Shown: piece by piece, positions 6,852 to 8,652 of the stretch
Position numbering within the stretch: the stretch's first letter is position 1
How the letters are laid out: each line of letters opens with the position of its first letter
Source of the DNA: Propionibacteriaceae bacterium UBA4569
GTDB lineage: Bacteria; Actinomycetota; Actinomycetes; Propionibacteriales; Propionibacteriaceae
Assembly: GCA_002387005.1 (NCBI GenBank)
Contig: DGKN01000201.1
Coordinates: 3,467 to 12,118 of the forward strand
Direction: 5' to 3'
DNA length: 8,652 nucleotides
Program-made: the position numbers and the translations under genes
Notes under the pieces: model-generated
What the model saw: the letters and a program-made list of their open reading frames with translations, nothing else
Database searches by the model: none
Told to the model about the DNA's origin: nothing

Positions 6852-7020
6852 AGGAAAACTGTGGACACCGACCCTGTCCAGGGACTGTGCGCTGACTAGG
6901 CAGGACATTTATGGACGACTCACAGGGCGGCCAGGTGGCCCACACAGGGAACGCACAGACCCAGCGGGCTTGATGGAACCTGTCCGAATCCCCCCACCAC
7001 CAACCCACTCAAGGAGCGAT
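6852..7020. other. Divergent intergenic region between NAGPA and DUF4956 operons
   Basis: This 169-bp gap must hold promoters for both directions, but I cannot assign -35/-10 boxes with confidence. The only A+T-rich patch is around 6906-6913 (CATTTATG; CATAAA on the - strand). Short dyads are CCCTG/CAGGG (6873-6884) and GGCCA/TGGCC (about 6929-6940). TGACTAG at 6892-6898 equals one half of the palindrome upstream of the MarR gene. The ribosome site for DUF4956, AAGGAG, is at 7011-7016. Confidence 0.5.
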
Positions 7021-7623
7021 ATGACCATCGCCGCGCTCTGGCCGATCGTCGCCAACCTGGTCGCGATCAGCATCCTGACCTTTGGCCTGTACTTCCCCCG
7101 CCACCACCGCCGGGACCTGCTGACCGCCTACCTCGGCGTGAACGTCGGCGTGCTGGCGGTCGCGAGCGTCCTGATGGACTCCGCGATCGGGGCCGGCCTC
7201 GGCCTGGGCCTGTTCGGCGTGCTGTCGATCATCCGTCTCCGCTCCGACGAACTCAACCAGCGCGAGGTGGCCTACTACTTCAGCGCCTTGGCACTCGGGC
7301 TGCTCGGTGGCATGAGCACCGCTCCGATCGCGATGACGGTCGCGCTGATGTCGGCCATCGTGCTGGTGATGGCCGTCGCAGACCATCCCGGCCTGTTCCC
7401 CGCACACCGTCGCCAGGTGATCGTCGTCGACCGTGCCCTGGCCGACGAGGACGAACTCATCGCGCACCTTGAGGGGATGCTCGGTGGACGGGTGCTCGGC
7501 GTCACCGTGCAGCGCGTCGACTTCGTGAACGAGACCACCTGGGCCGAGGTCCGCTGGACCGGTGCCGGCCGCCGGGCACTGCACGACGACAACATCCCCA
7601 GCCTCGAGCGGGTCGCCGCATGA
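7021..7623 (+). CDS. DUF4956 domain-containing membrane protein
   Basis: Membrane protein of 200 aa matching the DUF4956 pattern. ATG 7021 has AAGGAG 4 nt upstream. The N-terminal two thirds carry about four to five hydrophobic helices (roughly 7-24, 35-53, 56-72, 84-99, 102-120). The family hallmark is GLFGVLSIIRLRSDELNQRE (62-81), a helix ending in a basic/acidic loop, followed by AYYFSALALGLLGG. The remainder (about 130-190) is a soluble alpha/beta domain (QVIVVDRALADEDELIAHL, then VQRVDFVNETTWAEVRW), presumably cytoplasmic. No biochemical function is established for the family. It very often neighbours VTC-domain proteins, and here overlaps one by ATGA. By analogy with the yeast VTC complex, it may provide the membrane channel for the product made by the VTC domain; this is inference. 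Confidence 0.88.
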   Translation: MTIAALWPIVANLVAISILTFGLYFPRHHRRDLLTAYLGVNVGVLAVASVLMDSAIGAGLGLGLFGVLSIIRLRSDELNQREVAYYFSALALGLLGGMSTAPIAMTVALMSAIVLVMAVADHPGLFPAHRRQVIVVDRALADEDELIAHLEGMLGGRVLGVTVQRVDFVNETTWAEVRWTGAGRRALHDDNIPSLERVAA

Positions 7624-8411
7624 GCCAGCTCGCGGGGAAGACCGACATGGAGCGCGGGGAGCGGGGGTGGGAATTCGACCCCATCACGCTGGACGAACTG
7701 ACCGAGCGTGCCGAGCTGATGACCCGGATCGACCGCAAGTACGTGCTGCTCGGCGACGAACTGCCCCGATTCCTGGAGCAGGCGCCCAGCGGCACCCGCG
7801 TACTCACGATCGACGGGGCTGACCGCTTCGGCTACGAGTCCACCTATATCGACACCCCCGAACTCGACTCCTACCGCCAGGCCGCCTGGGGGCGCTCCCG
7901 GCGCTGGAAGGTGCGCACCCGCGACTACCTCGACACCGGCTCACGCTTCGTCGAGGTGAAGACCCGCCGCGGTGAGCACTCGTCCAAGCAGCGCGTCCTC
8001 GCCAGCCCCGGGCTCGACCGCGGCGCGCTGGACAACCCGGCTCGACGCTTCGTCGCGGACGTCCTGCACTCGGCCCGGATCGAGGGCCTGGAGGTCGACG
8101 ACCTGCGCCCCGTGTTGCGCAGCCGCTATGCCCGCCAGACCCTGCTGGCGCCCGACGGCAGTGCCCGGATCACCATCGACACCGAGCTGGCCTGGGCCGA
8201 GCTGTGCGGGGCACGTGCCCGCCTGCGTCGACCCGACCTGGTCGTCGTCGAGACCAAGACCGCGGGCGCCCCGACCGTCTTCGACCAAGCCCTGTGGCGG
8301 CTCGGGCATCGTCCGCAACGCATCTCCAAGTACGCCACCGGGCTGGCAGCCCTCGAGCCCTCGCTGCCCCACAACCGTTGGAGCCGGACGCTCCGCCACC
8401 ACTTCCGCTGA
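7620..8411 (+). CDS. VTC-type polyphosphate polymerase domain-containing protein
   Basis: Soluble protein of 263 aa with a VTC (CYTH/triphosphate-tunnel superfamily) domain, the catalytic fold of yeast Vtc4, which polymerises ATP gamma-phosphate into polyphosphate. Tunnel motifs are complete: TRIDRKYVL (35-43), YESTYIDTPELDSY (72-85), KVRTRDY (97-103), FVEVKTRRG (110-118), RSRYAR (167-172), RITIDTEL (183-190), VVETKT (209-214) and RISKYATGL (234-242). The basic and acidic residues Arg36, Lys40, Lys97, Arg99, Arg101, Glu112, Lys114, Glu211, Lys213 and Lys237 fit a working triphosphate tunnel. No SPX domain or membrane helix is present, so the DUF4956 partner likely anchors it. ATG 7620 overlaps the DUF4956 stop (ATGA), suggesting translational coupling; ATG 7647, with GGGGAAG about 8 nt upstream, is an alternative. 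Polyphosphate synthesis has not been shown for this bacterial branch, so the product could differ. Confidence 0.9.
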   Translation: MSQLAGKTDMERGERGWEFDPITLDELTERAELMTRIDRKYVLLGDELPRFLEQAPSGTRVLTIDGADRFGYESTYIDTPELDSYRQAAWGRSRRWKVRTRDYLDTGSRFVEVKTRRGEHSSKQRVLASPGLDRGALDNPARRFVADVLHSARIEGLEVDDLRPVLRSRYARQTLLAPDGSARITIDTELAWAELCGARARLRRPDLVVVETKTAGAPTVFDQALWRLGHRPQRISKYATGLAALEPSLPHNRWSRTLRHHFR

Positions 8412-8439
8412 CCCGCCCCTGACCAGAAGGACACCAGAC

Positions 8440-8652
8440 ATGCCCACGAAGACACCCAAGTTCCTGACCCTGCGCAAGACCCTCGCCGGCCTCGCTGTCG
8501 GAGCCACGCTGCTCACCGGTTGCTCCGTCGCCGGCGCGGATTCCAGCAGCACCGTCGTGACGAGCACCTCCTCGAGCAGCTCGTCGACCTCCAGCTCTTC
8601 CAGTTCCGCCAGCTCGACCACCGGCGCGTCGACCACCGGCGCGTCGACCACC
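8440..8652 (+). CDS. Ser/Thr-rich lipoprotein, N-terminal fragment (3' end outside window)
   Basis: The first 71 codons of a predicted surface lipoprotein. ATG 8440 has AGAAGGA (8425-8431) 8 nt upstream and lies 28 bp after the VTC gene, so it is probably the third gene of that operon. A basic start (KTPKFLTLRK) leads into a hydrophobic segment (about 15-26) and a lipobox LTGC with Cys28. Residues 35-71 are almost only Ser, Thr, Ala and Gly, ending in STTGA repeats. This looks like a flexible stalk, and is a candidate for O-glycosylation. The functional domain lies beyond the window. Third genes next to DUF4956-VTC pairs are often carbohydrate-binding (Cthe_2159-like) or CotH-kinase-like proteins, but nothing here allows a choice. 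Confidence 0.85.
   Translation, partial: MPTKTPKFLTLRKTLAGLAVGATLLTGCSVAGADSSSTVVTSTSSSSSSTSSSSSSASSTTGASTTGASTT
8614..8652 (+). repeat. 15-bp in-frame tandem repeat in lipoprotein linker
   Basis: TCGACCACCGGCGCG is present at 8614-8628 and 8629-8643, with nine bases of a third copy up to the window edge. Each unit encodes Ser-Thr-Thr-Gly-Ala. Copy number may vary between strains by slippage, changing the stalk length without a frameshift. Confidence 0.85.

Noticed and set aside
6724..7020. Upstream extension of the DUF4956 frame to 6724
   Set aside because: It would overlap the NAGPA coding region on the other strand. AAGGAG just before ATG 7021 and the family length support the shorter form.
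7941..8651. 236-codon - strand frame over the VTC gene and lipoprotein start
   Set aside because: Its VDAPVVE-type repeats are only the complement of the Ser/Thr linker repeats; the + strand genes have signal, motif and ribosome-site support.
8614..8652. Tandem repeat as a CRISPR or non-coding satellite
   Set aside because: Units are contiguous without spacers, are a multiple of three and continue the Ser/Thr coding frame, so this is a protein linker repeat.

Overview
The window is high-GC DNA with the codon pattern of an actinomycete (Actinomycetota). The Tat-type lipoprotein signal, the Ser/Thr-rich linkers on exported proteins and the gene content fit a Propionibacteriaceae-like or related genus. 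That placement is inference; there is no rRNA or other marker gene here. I see no tRNA, CRISPR array, insertion sequence, integrase or attachment site.

Region 1 (1-1600) is the end of a sugar-uptake operon on the + strand. It holds the C-terminus of a multiple-monosaccharide ABC permease (MmsB/GguB type), then a ChvE-type periplasmic sugar-binding lipoprotein. A strong GC-rich hairpin follows and probably terminates transcription from both sides.

Region 2 (1614-4143) is a divergent pair: a cytoplasmic GH13 alpha-glycosidase on the - strand and a MarR-family regulator on the + strand. A perfect 16-bp palindrome lies between them and overlaps a plausible promoter of the glycosidase. This looks like a self-contained sugar catabolic switch: import by the ABC system, hydrolysis of maltodextrin-like oligosaccharides by the GH13 enzyme, control by MarR.

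Region 3 (4144-6851, - strand) reads, in transcription order: a Tat/Sec-exported phosphodiester glycosidase (NAGPA domain), a GT2 glycosyltransferase fused to a GtrA membrane domain, and a 2'-5' RNA ligase-like cyclic phosphodiesterase (ThpR/LigT). The first two are almost contiguous (7 bp apart). The last two overlap by an unusual 167 bp.

Region 4 (7021-8652, + strand) diverges from region 3. It contains a DUF4956 membrane protein, a VTC-type polyphosphate polymerase-domain protein (4-bp ATGA overlap) and the start of a Ser/Thr-rich lipoprotein cut off by the window edge. DUF4956 and VTC proteins form a recurrent but poorly understood bacterial pair. Here they sit back to back with an exported phosphodiester glycosidase and a polyprenyl-phosphate-sugar-synthase-like enzyme. 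This suggests a cell-surface polymer or glycoconjugate system, which is the most interesting part of the window. Its product is unknown and the functional link is inference.
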